A model generated the notes under the pieces. It ran no database searches. It saw only the letters and a list, made by a program, of their open reading frames with translations, and had not been told where the DNA came from. Positions 19,410 to 31,993 of a stretch of DNA of 64,000 nucleotides are shown one piece after another. Source of the DNA: Artocarpus heterophyllus (taxonomy: Eukaryota; Streptophyta; Magnoliopsida; Rosales; Moraceae). The position numbers and the translations under genes were made by a program. Position 1 is the first letter of the stretch; each line of letters opens with the position of its first letter. Location of the stretch: positions 11,759,561 to 11,823,560 of the forward strand of contig CM046350.1 in the NCBI GenBank assembly GCA_025403435.1, written 5' to 3'.

Positions 19410-22400
19410 TGCAGTTACAACATCTATTACAACAGTAATTTGAAACATAAGTATAAAATTTGATATCTTATAAAATACTTTTCATATAAACATTTATTTT
19501 TTAGAAACTCTTTAAAAAAAATTTTGAAATATTTCACAAAATATATCTTTTAAATTGTTTTCGTAAAACATTTCTTATAAGATATTTTCTTAAACATTTA
19601 TTTTCTTAAAACTTTTAAAACACTATTTCAAATAGTGGAAAACTTTTTCTTTAGCAGCGGAAACAAATTGTAGTGGTAACTATATCCAACCATCCCATCT
19701 GTTTCTCTGCGACACCGAGCTCTTCAACTAGTCATACCGATCTCCTGTAGAACTAGCTACAGCATGAAGGAATTTATAATGAGTTTTTACTCAATAAATT
19801 CAAACATAATCTCACAAAATATTATAATATTCGTCGTAAAACATTGCTTTTAAACTTTTATTATAAAACTTTCTCCGTGAACCTTTCTTGTAACATTTTT
19901 TACAAAATGTTTTTTATAAACATTTTCTGCAATACCTTCTTAAAATATTTTTCGTAAACATATCACATAGATATATCATGAAAGAAAATGCAAGCAAGGT
20001 CATAATATATGATTTTATTTATACTCATATATAAACATTCAATTATGAACTTTTTATTATCATTCATAACTTATTTGAACTCTTATCATCATTCTTATCT
20101 TATTTTATCTTGTGGGTTTTAAGTTCGTATCAATATCATCGATTATGAGATTGTTACTTTAACATAGCAAAATGCTCCTCTTATGGAAGTCTTAAGATCA
20201 TTGAACAACGAGGTCATAACTTTAATAAAACTTATATACCTTACATCAAAGAGGCTGGTGTGACACTTAATTAACATATTTGGTTTACCTTATTGTATCT
20301 TTAGTAAGCATATCAAATGCTAAATATACCATGTGTTACAACTTAGCATTAAAACATTAAACATAGCAATTGCCAACACATTACAAATCATGACTTGAAC
20401 TTACACATGATGCATGACACATGCAACATACTTCAAAAACAACTTGTATGACAATTGCAAACACATTTGCAAACATCAATAAAGCATTTAAAAATTATTT
20501 TCTTCATGCCATAGGTAAGGTTTGAGACTTACCTAGACTTAATTCTAGCATTCTTGTTTATTTCTTTTTCTTTTTATTAGTTAGGTTCTATGTCCTGTTT
20601 TAATGACACTCAACTATTAGCTAACTTTTCTTATTATCGACTTACACGATCGATAATGGTACTTAAACATTAACCATTCATTCTTTTTACTTAACTTCGT
20701 TCTTATCAGTTCATTATTCTGTTACTTAACTTGAATAGACCTTGATTAAATTCTAAGTCTTACTAGGCGGTTTTGTTACTTAACGTGGTACGAAACATTT
20801 TCTGTCTAAGGGTGTTTTGCTAATTTGGAGTGTTCGCCTTTGTTTTAGCCGTTTTCTTGAAAATGACAATTTTACCCTTAACGGGTTTTTCGTAAGCCAT
20901 GTAACTTTACTAAACTTCCCGTTTTACTTTACCATCACGATACTTACGGGGTGCAGAAAAATTCTCACTTATGGGCTTTTTCCTAATTCAGCCGTTACAG
21001 GGTTTGTTTTTGGCCTTTTTATGACGACTGGCCATTTTACACTTAACAAATCTTAGAAAACTTTCGAAACTTGTTTTAAACCAAAACTTATATTTCTTTA
21101 CTTCTCATAATATTACTGAAAAATAAAATAACAGCTTTCCTTTTATTAAAATCTATTTTATCAAAACTTTACAGTTTTGATGCATGATGCAAAAATCTTG
21201 ACGTTTTCACCCTTAATGTTATTGTCTCATTCTTACTTGATAAAAACTCTTAATCCTTTCAAACTTGAAACCTATGGTTACTCACTGCCCATGTTAGTGC
21301 ATAAAACTAACATTTTCTTAGTAAAAATCTAATTTCACATAGGTTTATGGTTTTGGTCTGAAACAAAAAAATCCTGACATTTTTGCCCCCCGAACCAAAT
21401 ATAATTGTTTTATACCCAAAAGTCCAGTTGTTAACAAGGATTAAAACTTAAAAAAGCTCTTTGGTTAAACTCAACCAATTTCAAAATGTTTTTCCATGCT
21501 ACCGTTTTGAAATTTTGTGATAAAATCTCGTAAAATTTATAACTCACAGACCGTGCAGAATTTTCGAGAACCATCCACGTAGCTTAACAGTTTCGATTTT
21601 TACAACTTTTGTGTTTTAAATTTCTTGAAAATCTAACTGTGTAGTGGATTTTTTTGTTGTTGCTATTTTTCAATTCTGTCGAATATTTACAAGTCTTTAC
21701 AATTTAGTCCTCTTAAAATTTCATAAAACTTTGTTCATAAAAATTGTTATCCTTTATGTTTTGCCAAATCATATGCTTTGTTTGGAAACTAAATTGGCCT
21801 CGAAGGCCCTCAAAGACCCCATTCCTTTGAAAATTAGTTAAACTTTATATTTTAACAAAGTTTAACAATCTTTTCATTTTTAACACAAAAACCCTACTTT
21901 CTTAACTTTCCATCATCATCATCGTATAACATTAACCAATCATGCCATAATGTATACCTTAAATATAAAAGTCCATAAACACTACAACAAACACTTGTTG
22001 TGTAAAAATAAAATCAAAACTAAGGTTAGGTTTTACCTAGGGATTTTTCCTTGCTTTGATCCTCCTTTGAAAAGTCCAAGGGGTTGCTACTCCTTTCCAC
22101 AAAAATTATAACAAAAACCCTATCAAAACCCTACTTCAAAAGCTCAAGAAAATCATAAAAACTCATAGGAGAAATTTAGATTTTTATATCCATAGTAGCT
22201 TGAACTTGTTCTAGACTTAATCACCAATGACTAAAACTTGTTCTTAAGCTTGATCAGGAGTTGAGGTTTGAAAAAATATTTCAGAGAGTCCCATGGGAGG
22301 GGGTCGATTCCATGGAGAGGAGAAAATGAGGTTTTTTTTTTTTTCATGTTTTATGTGAAAAAAATGATGGAGACCAAATTGGCTCCTTTTGTGAGGCTAA

Positions 22401-23115
22401 ATTTGATGCATTTAGGAGGTGAGGTGGCTTTTTGCCCACCTTAAAGGTGCCACCAAAGTGGGTTCCACATCAATTTTTTAACAGTTTAAATTTATACTGA
22501 TAGTATTTTTTTATACTGTTAGCATTCTTTCCTATGTTATGTTTCATGGTCCATAAACTTCCACATTATCTACACAGTATAATTCCTATACTGCTTAGCT
22601 TTGCTAGTCTAATTTTTAGACTACATTACTTTATGCAATATAATTTCTATACTGCTTAACTTTATGCAAGCAGTATAATTCTTATACTACTTTATATTGC
22701 TTAAATTTATCAGTATAATTCTTATATTATATAACTTTATCAGTGTAATTTTTACATTGTATTATTCTTATACTGCATAATTTTTATATTGTGTATTTCT
22801 TATACTATATTTCTGTCTTAGAATTTGTTGCAACACATTCTCCAACAATTAATTTTTCTAGTTTATTTTTCATATCATTTATTCCTTGTTCAAGTTTATG
22901 GCATGATTTTTAACCTTGAGAATCTCATTTTCTCTTCTATGGAATTTTTCGTAAAAATCAGATTTAAACAATAATCCTTGTTATGCTAAAATTGCTCCTT
23001 AAATTCTAAACAAATTTTCAAGCATAAAATTTAGCCCGTAAAATTGTTCATAAGTTACTTAGCATAATCCTTAATTATTGCATGTTTAATGCATTAGAAA
23101 TACTCGGGTGTCACA
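19410..23115 (-). mobile_element. Solo-LTR-like block of a gypsy-type element, copy A
   Basis: Read on the minus strand it begins TGTGACACCCGAGTA (23115) and ends CTGCA (19410), the same TGTGACACCCG head as the LTR at 3167. Its length is about 3.7 kb. CTAT occurs on both flanks (19406-19409 and 23116-23119), which could be a target duplication. No PBS or PPT-flanked interior adjoins it, so I read it as a solo LTR. The same block, about 90-95% alike by eye, recurs as copy B at 26829-28966 plus 35603-37156. Open frames within it are short and not convincing. Confidence 0.6.
22493..22807 (-). other. Array of short palindromes in LTR copy A
   Basis: Seven to eight successive inverted repeats of the type AGTATAA-TTC-TTATACT occur. 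Examples are CAGTATA/TATACTG at 22575-22593, TAGTCTAA/TTAGACTA at 22605-22623, GCAATATA/TATACTGC at 22635-22655, AGTATAA/TTATACT at 22672-22688, 22711-22730, and CAGTGTAA/TTACATTG at 22741-22759. Spacing is about 20-40 bp. Each could fold as a small hairpin in RNA from either strand. Copy B keeps the array at about 36526-36860. Confidence 0.7.
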
Positions 23116-25550
23116 CTATACTTCCCAAACATTCTAGTGGATATTTGTATCTTTTTTCTTTTTAATATCCAAAGAGATTAGTTTTTTTAATATTAACTAT
23201 TAGGGTGTACAATGAAAAGTATTTGAGGAATATAATAAATTTTAATATTAAAAGTAAATAATTTTAAATTTTGAATTTGATATTTTTATTTTGAAGTGCC
23301 TTTAGGAATATTAATATTCTTAGTTTCAACCAAAACTTATAGTTACTACGATGTAAATAAGCGTGAATTACAGTATAAAACTCTTATATGCTATTTTACT
23401 TATCTACTATTTTAATCAAAATTAGTTTGATACTTTTGAACCAATACTCTCAAATACCCTCTAATTTTCTTGCACATTATAATACAAAGAAGTATGACCG
23501 GTAGACGTAGTCGGTTTGCCAATTTGGTCTAGATTGGACAACGTTTCTCAAAAACATGTCATCGGTTGATTGGCAGTTGTTGCACATAATGATTTATCAG
23601 TCCATATGAAATTTTGGACTTATAATTAGTTACATGCTTGAAGGAGACAATGACATCCTTGACCATAATAGAAATGAATAAATACTCTCTAGTTTCTTAA
23701 TATCAAAAATTCCAACAGTATAATCAGGCTTTGATGCCAGTATAATTGTTCTACTCTGTTATTTTTGAGCTGCTCCTTCGACATTGTTGGATGAAATATC
23801 AATAAAAGTTCGAAGTTATTTCAAGGAAGATTCCTTGTCCCCTTCACCTTGCTACAATAATTATATTTATAAGTAATATAATTCGTATTTTATATGTTAA
23901 GAGTTAAGTTAGACAACTTATTTATTCATTTGTCATCAAGGGTAATATAGTCTTTTTAATTGTTTTGTGTAAGTCTATATAAACCTTCTTTCCTGTATTT
24001 TATTGTAGCTAGTTTTGTTTTATCCCCAATTTTGATTTTTGAATTCACATTGTATACATCATTTTCTCATATGTTATGTGGCATCAGCACCATATCTTAT
24101 TTCTACCATTAAAAAAAAGATAGAATAAAACAAGGTAAATACGGGCGGTGGTGGGAGGAAAAAATAAAAGTCAATCGTCTTCTTTTCTTCCCTTTGGGCT
24201 TTAGGGTATATTTTCCTCCTTGTTTGTGTGACAACCATAATTCTTTTGAGACGATAAAGGACAAGAAAAAGTATATTGTGCAGTTCATAGTGTTTGAAAA
24301 TAGTTATAGAGAATGGTTCGTAAGTAAGGATATCATCTCCAATTGGTATGAGCCTTTTGGGGTAAATCTCCAAAGAAAAAATTACAATACGTGTTCAAAT
24401 TATTGTTTTGGAATTATAATCTAACATAATATTTAAAATATCTTAAAAATGTCCTTAATGATATAGTAATTATCTTAATGATATTACATATTATACTATA
24501 TAATTACATATAAATAATTTTAATGATATCATTATAAGACATTTATAGAATTTTTAGAAATTTGAGTCATATTTTAATTCAATAAACGTAATTGGGCTAA
24601 TTGTCTCATTTTTTCAATCTTAAAAGCAAAACTGTGCGGCTTAGGCCTAAAACGAACAGTATCATTTCAAGGGTAGGTGTGGGTCTGAGCAAGCATTCAT
24701 GAGGTTTGGTCTAGGTGTCTCTCGGTGAGGGTGGCTTGGACAAAGCAAAACAAGGATGGTTTTGTGTAGCTTTGGGCGGAAGACGGCGAATCTGGGCATT
24801 CTCGTTGAAGGGACAGTGGTGCTCGGGCGACGAGTTAGCCGGCCTGCTTGGGGGAGGACAACATGGGCGGGGGCTAAGATGGAGGAGGGAGGAGACGTGT
24901 TAAAAAATTATAGGACGGCAAGAGTAGAAAATTTTTTATAAAAAACATTGGAATCGTTTTTCCTTCCACAGATGGTAGGAATGAAGATTCAACCAAAATG
25001 GCTAAATGGCCATTCCTTTTGAATGACTACTTCGATTACTAAAAGAAACGAAACATCAGATTTATGCTCCATTCCATTAATCCCAACCAAACGTGGCTTA
25101 AATGGTTTAAAATCATCTAATAGACTCCTACATATAGCTAAATGGCTGAGTAAGGTAGTCTTATGATTCTTGACTGACGTCTTAAGATCTTGCTTACATT
25201 TCATGAGATTAAGGAGTATTGTTAGCTTAATTAAGGAGACTTGATTTTGAAATCTTTCCTCGAGAGTTTCCTAAATATGCTTTGCACTATCAAAGTCCTT
25301 AACTCCTTTATTGCCTAATTATAATAGCTGTACTGTTCATTCTTAGTAGTCCTTTACATACCTAAATCCTAGCTGTATGAAAGAGTACATGTGTGGCTAT
25401 TATCGCCCGATAGTCCAAAATGTGAGTTATCCATGCTTTGCTTTTTTCCCCCTTTTATTTTTAAGTTTCAACTTCTTTATATTTTTTATTTTACTATCTC
25501 ATAATTTTTGTTCATTTTTTTCCTTTAATGTATTTCTATGATCAAATATA
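23116..25550. repeat. Flank of segmental duplication, copy A
   Basis: This stretch matches 37157-39379 with small indels. Copy A has about 240 bp near 24374-24620 that copy B lacks. It is mostly non-coding and includes a copia Gag relic on the minus strand (24989-25330). Homology with copy B stops at GATCAAATATA (25550 and 39379). Confidence 0.75.
24989..25330 (-). pseudogene. Ty1/copia Gag relic, copy A
   Basis: Minus-strand fragments read ETLEERFQNQ, then LMKCKQDLKTSVKNH and LSHLAICRSLLDDFKPF. This order fits the copia Gag (UBN2-type) region, where a WEKLEERF-like segment is followed by a helix and a L(E/L)xLxxxFxPF segment. It contains stops and is internally deleted relative to copy B by about 50 bp. 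Confidence 0.45.
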
Positions 25551-25568
25551 ACCTTTAAGGTCAATGCG

Positions 25569-25745
25569 GTGTCGTTTGGGTTTGTTGCTACGGCCATTCT
25601 GATTTCCATGTTCTTGGTCATGGCCATATTTGAGAGATTCCTCAGACCCACCTCGCCAGACTTGTCGCCGTCCGGTCGCCGGACCCACCGAGATCTTGAG
25701 GCCCAGTTGGGCTTCAATGCCAAGCTTGCTCATCCCTCCCCCAAA
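25569..25745 (+). pseudogene. Orphan first exon of a small membrane protein, start codon lost
   Basis: The frame reads SFGFVATAILISMFLVMAIF, a single hydrophobic helix, followed by a basic proline/serine-rich segment ending in AHPSPK before donor GTAAGT (25746). I recall this as the N-terminal exon of a conserved small plant membrane protein of unknown function. The expected Met codon is GTG at 25569, and a TGA lies in frame upstream with no ATG between. No second exon was found before the next repeat at 26829. It begins within 20 bp of the duplication boundary, so it may be a truncated or dead copy. Confidence 0.5.
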
Positions 25746-26828
25746 GTAAGTTCATCATCTCCTTTTTTTTTTTTTTCAATTTCTGCAGATTATGCTCTCG
25801 GTGGGATTGCATGTGGATGAGATGTTTTCAAGGTGATTTTCTTTTTTCTTGAGAAAATGTGGGATAACTTGAGAAAAATGTGTTGGGTTATTTAATAATT
25901 TTTTCTTTTTTCTTTTTTACTTTCTTGGATTGATTTTATTTTTGCTTTTTGACAGTTTGGGTGGTTATTTTGGACCTAGCGTGGTCTCCATAAGGATATA
26001 ATAATTTTTTTCTGACAAAGTTTCTCTTTTCTTTTTAACCCCATCTTTTGACTTTGATTCTGCATTTTAGGCCGTTTAACGTTAATAAGCTCCATGGACA
26101 TCAGATGAGTTGCTTTTGCTTTAAACGGTGTGGTAAAATTTTTCCTTCTGAAACTCAACAGGCAACTGTCAAAAAGTCTAATTCTTTTTCTTTCTTTTGA
26201 GCTTTGCTCAGAAATTTCCTTGTTGGCCTGATTTCAGAGTTTTCTCTGTCTATAAAACTCTACTCTATAATCAATGAATGAAACTACATAATCTCTCCCA
26301 TTTGTGGTCTTTTTCTTCATTTTGATTTTCCTTCGTTTCCTCCAGTCAGAAATATTTTGGTTTCTGCCATTGACCAAACATATCATTTGCGTTCAAAATT
26401 TAAAAATTCACCCTTGTATTAACTGCACTAGGATCATTGGGCTAAAACTTCTGCAATATCAAATTGGCATTTTCACATGGTTTTCCATTTTGTTTAAACA
26501 AATCTTTTTTTTTTTTTTTTTTTTGTTTCAGACAAACACTTTATTATATGTAAAGACTTTGCTTTGAGAGTAACTATCCTGTCTTAGTAATAATTATGAT
26601 TTTTGTTGGGGATAGAGGCCCCATCTCAAGTTAGTTGTGTGTTGAGTGGTTGGGTACTTTGCCCAAGTAAATGGGTTTTGGTCTTGGGGGTATACCGTAC
26701 TAGTTGTTTGCCTGAAAAGTGGGACCGACCACTCTTTTGTGTTTTTAGGCCACCGGACCATTCACTAGCAATCTTTTATGATACCCGCATAGCCAGAGCC
26801 CTGGGCTGGAGACAGGTGATTATACCCG
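25746..26828. other. Region between the duplicated blocks
   Basis: AT-rich DNA with poly-T runs near 25763 and 26507. No coding exon continuing the 25569 frame is recognisable. The GC-richer part at 26609-26828 (GGCCCCATCTC... to CCCGGCAGC) abuts LTR copy B and could be element interior, but shows no protein motif. Confidence 0.4.
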
Positions 26829-28966
26829 GCAGCTACAACACCTGTTGCAACAATAATTTGAAACATAAGTATAAAATTTAATATCTTATAAAATACTTTT
26901 CATATAAACATTTATTTTCTTTAAACTCTTTAAAAAAAATTTCAAAATATTTCACAAAATATATCTTTTAAATTGTTTTCGTAAAATATTTCTTGTAAGA
27001 TATTTTCTTAAACATTTATTTTCTTAAAACTTTTAAAAAACTATTTCAAATAGTAGAAAACTTTTTTCTTTAAGCATCATAAACAAATTGTAGTGGTATC
27101 TATACCCAATCATCATATTTGTCTCTCTGCGACATCGAGTTCTTCAACCAATATACCGGTCTCCTATAAGACTATCTACAGCATGAAGGAATTTATAACG
27201 AGTTTTCACTAACTAAATTCAAATATAATCTCACAAAATATTATAATATTCATCATAAACATTGCTTTTAAACTTTTATCATAAAACTTTCTCTGTGAAC
27301 CTTTCTTGTAACATTTTTTACAAAATGTTTTTCATAAACATTTTCCGCAATACCTTTCTTAAAATATTTTTCTTAAACATATCACATAGATATATCACGA
27401 AAGAGGATGTAAGCAATGTCATAATATATGATTCTATTTATACTCATTTATAAACATTTAATTATGAACTTTTTATTATCATTCATAACTTATTTGAACT
27501 CTTATCATCATTCTTTTCTTACTTTATCTTGTGGGTTTTAAGTTCGTATTAATATCATTGATCATGAGATCGTTACTTTAACATAGCATCATGCTTCCCT
27601 TATGGAAGTCTTGAGATCATTAAACAACGAGGTCATAACTTTAACATAACTTGTATATCTTATATCAAAAAGGCTAGTGTGACACTTAATTAACATATTT
27701 GGTTTACCTTATTGTATCTTTAGTGAGCATATCAAATGCTAAATATACCATGTGTTACAACTTAGTATTAAAACATTAAATATAGCAATTGCCAACACAT
27801 TACAAATCATGACTTGAACTTAAACATGATGCATGACATATGCAACACACTTTAAAAACAACTTGCATGACAATTACAAATGCATTTGCAAACATCTATA
27901 AAGCATTTAAAAATTATTTTCTTCATGTTATAGGTGAGGTTTGAGACTTACCTAGACTTAACTCTAGCATTCTCGTCTCATTCCTTTTTCTTTTTATTAG
28001 TTGGGTTCTGTGTCCTGTTTTAAATGATACCTAACTATTAGCTAACTTTTCTTATTATCGACTTACTCGATCGATAATGGTACTTAAACATTAACCGTTC
28101 ATTCCTTTTACTTAACTTCGTTCTTATCAGTTCATTATTTCATTACTTAACTTGAACAGTCCTTGATCAAATTCTATGTCTTACTAGACGGTTTTGTTAC
28201 TTAACGTGGTGTGAAACATTTTTCGTCTAAGGGCGTTTTGCTAATTTGGAGTGTTTGGCTTCGTTTTAGCTGTTTTCTTAAAAATAACAATTTTATCCTT
28301 AACGAGTTTTTCACAAGCCTTATAACTTTACTAAACTTCCGGTTTACTTTACCATCATGATACTTACTGGGTGCAGAAAAATTCTCACTTATGGGCTTTT
28401 TCCTAATTTAGTTGTTATGGGGTTTGTTTTTGGCCTTTTTATGAAGACTGGTCATTTTGCCCTTAACGGGTCTTGGAAAACTTTCGAAACCTATTTTAAA
28501 CCAAAACTTATATTTCTTTACTTCTCATAACATTACTGAAAAACATAATAATAGTTTTCCTTTTATTAAAATCTATTTTATCAAAACTTTATAGTTTTGA
28601 CCCATGATGCAAAAATCTTTACGTTTTCGCCTTTAACGTTATTGTCTCATTCTTACTTAATAAAAACTCTTAATCCTTTCAAACTTGAAACCTATGGTTA
28701 CTCATTGCCAATGTCAGTGCAAAAACCAACATTTTCTCAGTAAAAATCCAATTTGACATAGTTTTACGGTTTTGGTCCAAAACATAAAAATCCTGACATT
28801 TTTGCCCCCCGAACCAAATATAGCTATTTTATACCCAAAAGTCCAGTTTCAAACAAGAATTAAAACTTAAAAAAGCTCTTTGGTTAAACTCAACCAATTT
28901 CAAAACATTTTTCCATGTTATTGTTTTGAAATTTTGTGATAAAATCTCGTAAAATTTATAACTCAA
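26829..28966 (-). mobile_element. LTR copy B, left portion
   Basis: Homologous to 19411-21547 from GCAG(T/C)TACAACA onward. It breaks after AACTCA at about 28965, where the copia element begins. The remainder resumes at 35603. About 28 bp present in copy A at this point are missing, so the junction is a deletion as well as an insertion. Confidence 0.7.
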
Positions 28967-28997
28967 AAGATTGAGTGGGATAAGGTTTTCGAAGAGA

Positions 28998-29360
28998 GGA
29001 CCTAAGGCCTCCATCGTTGGTCCATAGGAAGAACATGGTGGTCCCAACCCCTAGGAAGGGATTTCTATCATGTACCAGATTGGATCTCTGAAAGGATAAG
29101 GTATTTTAGTATGATTTATGGTTGCACACCCCTAGGTGGTGATTATAAATCATGGATAAAATATTGAAACGGTGGTTATACACTCACGTTAATTTTATTA
29201 TCAACCTCCCCTAAGAGCTCTGTTAATAAAATTAATGGCCAAAGAAACGATTATTAGTATATGCTAGATCATACGGGTCCTGGATGGCATATATTAATCA
29301 GGAGGGGATCTGTGTTCCTGATTGAATTTGGCATGACTTCCCTAGGAGCTTGTTGAATTC
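28998..29360 (+). other. Hairpin array in copia leader, element 1
   Basis: Successive inverted repeats precede gag: GGACC/GGTCC (28998-29023), ATGATTTAT/ATAAATCAT (29111-29153) enclosing CACC-CCTA-GGTG, a perfect 12-bp TTAATTTTATTA/TAATAAAATTAA (29189-29235) enclosing CCTCCCCTAAGAG, GATTA..TATATGC/GCATATA..TAATC (29249-29299), and GAATT/AATTC (29324-29360) enclosing TTCCCTAGGAG. AT-rich basal stems cap GC-rich CCCTA-GG tips. Confidence 0.65.
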
Positions 29361-29512
29361 TGAGTTGGGAATTATCGTTGTAAGGTTGTGATATTTTCAA
29401 GGTTTTAACACATAAACACATTTATATGATTTTATATGATTTTGTTATCTTACTAAACTATTATCATATGTTTGCTTATGTTTGGTATATGATTCTTTAT
29501 TGTAGATTGAAA

Positions 29513-30568
29513 ATGTCTAAAAACGCTTTATCATCAATACTTGACAAAAACCAATTAACCGATGAGAATTATAACGATTGGAAACGAAACCTGGACATCG
29601 TCCTATCCTTTGAGAAACTGAAATATGTACTGACAACCCCTTGTCCTCCCGAGCCTACGGGAGACTCAAGTAATGAGCAATTCTAAGCGTACGATCGCTG
29701 AAAAGATGCTAATGATCAGGCCCGCTGCTATGCTATGGCTAGCATGAACAACATGTTGTAGGCTCAACATCAGGATTATGAGACTGCGAAGCAGATCTTG
29801 GATAATCTTGGGGACATGTTTGGAGGCCAGGCCATAACAAAGCGACAAGGGGCGCTTCGGAAACTCTTAAACTGTCGACAGAGACCGGGGACATCTGTAA
29901 AGGAACACATGATGTTGGTCATGGGTTACTTCGCTGCGGCTCAAACCAATGGAGCCGACATCGATGCTGAAACTCAGATGACTATGGTCTTTGAGACTCT
30001 GTCTAAGGAATTTATTCCGTTTAGAGCTACTTTTAATTTAAGCAATAGACGGGATATGACCTTGACAAAACTGATGAAACAGTTACAGGAGTTTGAACTG
30101 CTGATCAGGGAGTCTCCTGTTGGTGGTGAGGCCAACATGGTAGCTGCTTATAGTTCCAATCCTAACTTAGGGAATGTAAAGAAGCAACGGGCTAAGAACG
30201 GGAAGTCTTCTATTCTTGCTGGTACCAAGAGCAAGAAAAAGAAGAAGAAGAACCCAAAGAAGCTTAAGTGCTTCTTCTGTGGTAAGGTAGGGCATATAAA
30301 GAAGCATTGCAAGGACTTCCTGTCCAAGGGAGGTAGGTGTGATCTTCTATATTTAGAAACTTGTTTGGTTGAGGAATCCAGTGACATCTGGGTCATAGAT
30401 TCTAGTGCAACTAATCATATTTGTGTTTCTCTGCAGAGATTCAAAGAAACGAGAAGTCTGCTGTGTGAAGACTTAACGCTTTGGATGGGCGATGGATCCT
30501 TGGTCTCAGCGGAAGCAGTGAGAGATGTCCATCTTTACTTTGATAATTATAGGAATTTAATTTTATGA
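29513..30568 (+). pseudogene. Copia Gag plus protease start, element 1
   Basis: Gag begins at ATG 29513 (MSKNALSSIL) and hits a TAA at 29684-29686. It resumes in another frame from about 29798. A zinc knuckle CFFCGKVGHIKKHC lies at about 30269-30309. The protease active-site segment follows as WVIDSSATNH, where DSGATNH is normal, so the Gly is replaced by Ser. The frame ends at TGA 30566-30568 inside the protease region. It would make a capsid-like protein if intact. Confidence 0.88.
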
Positions 30569-30637
30569 AATTATTTTTATATTCCTAAATTTAAAAGGAA
30601 TTTAATTTCTGTATCTTTTTTATTTAAAGACTCCTAT

Positions 30638-31949
30638 GTGGTATCTTTTAATAAAAAAGTGGTGATTCGTAAAAACAAATCTTTTATCTATTCTGGATGG
30701 ATGCAAAATAATCTATATTTTATCAAACCTAAGATGGACTTGTTGCTTAATGCTGAGATAAATGATAATGACTCAAAAAGACTTAAAACTTCTCACTCTA
30801 ATAAGACTTATCTTTGGCATTTGCGCCTTGGCCATATTAACCTGAATAGGATTCAAAGGTTGGTAAGGGATGGACCTTTAAGTAACTTAAAGGTGGAATC
30901 TATACCTCAATATGAATCTTGTTTTGGAGGGTAAAATGACCAAAAGACCATACGGGTCTAAGGGCAATAAGGCCGAAGGGGTTCTAGAACTTGTGCATAG
31001 TGATGTTTGCGGGCTGATGAACATCCAGGCACGAGGATGGTATGAGTACTTCGTCACTTTTATTGACGATTACTCAAGATATGAGTATGTGTACCTGATG
31101 CACCACAAAAGCGAAACTTATGATAAGTTCAGGGAGTTTCGGACTGAAGTGGAAAAGCAATTGGGTAGACCCATAAAGACACTACGATCTGATCGAGGTG
31201 GGGAATACCTTTTTGATGAGTTCTTGGGATACTTGTTAGAGAATGAGATTTTATCCCATTTGACTACGCCGGGCACTCCGCAGCAGAATGGCGTAGCGGA
31301 GAGAAGGAATAGGACTTTTTTGGACATGATTAGGTCAATGATGAGTTATTCATCATTGCCTTTATCCTTTTGGAGATATGCACTACAAACTGCATGTTAT
31401 CTTTTGAACAATGTGCCTTTAAAATTGGTCCTTAAAACTCCTCACGAGTTGTGGACAAGACGGAAGACATCCTTAAACCATATTTGCATATGGGGATGTC
31501 CCGCTCATGTCCTATTTAAGGATCCGAATAAGTTGGAAGCACGTTTGAAAGTTTGCGTGTTTGTAGGATATCCAAAAGGGACTAAAGGGGGTTATTTTTA
31601 TAACCTAAAGGAAAATAAAGTCATGGTTTCAACTAATGCAACTTTCCTTGAGGAGAGTTACATGAACGACTTTAAACCTCGAAGCAAAGTGGTGCTTGAG
31701 GAGTTAAGGGGTGATCCGTTCACTTCGGAGGTTCTGAACGAAACCATTCCGATCGGTGTAGAAAAACCAAACAAACCTGAACAACAACCTCAGGGGCTTC
31801 GGCGTAGTGGGAGGATCGGGCGTCAACCTGAGAGGTATATGTTCAATGGGGAGGTCTTCTTGGCTGAACCAGATGACATGACAGGGATCCTTATACTTAC
31901 GCAGAAGCCATGGAGGATGTTGATTCAAGACTCTGGGCAGAGGCCATGA
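30638..31949 (+). pseudogene. Copia pre-integrase and integrase, element 1
   Basis: 30638-30934 gives the GAG-pre-integrase/zinc region with [14 protein letters not shown] and ends at a stop just after ESCFGG. A frame change follows at about 30912-30935. The integrase core then reads through 31949 with [15 protein letters not shown] and [14 protein letters not shown], the expected DDE-type integrase landmarks. It ends in a frameshift near 31940. Confidence 0.9.
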
Positions 31950-31993
31950 ACATAGAGATGAAGTCTATGAAGACTAATCGGGTCTGAGAGCTT

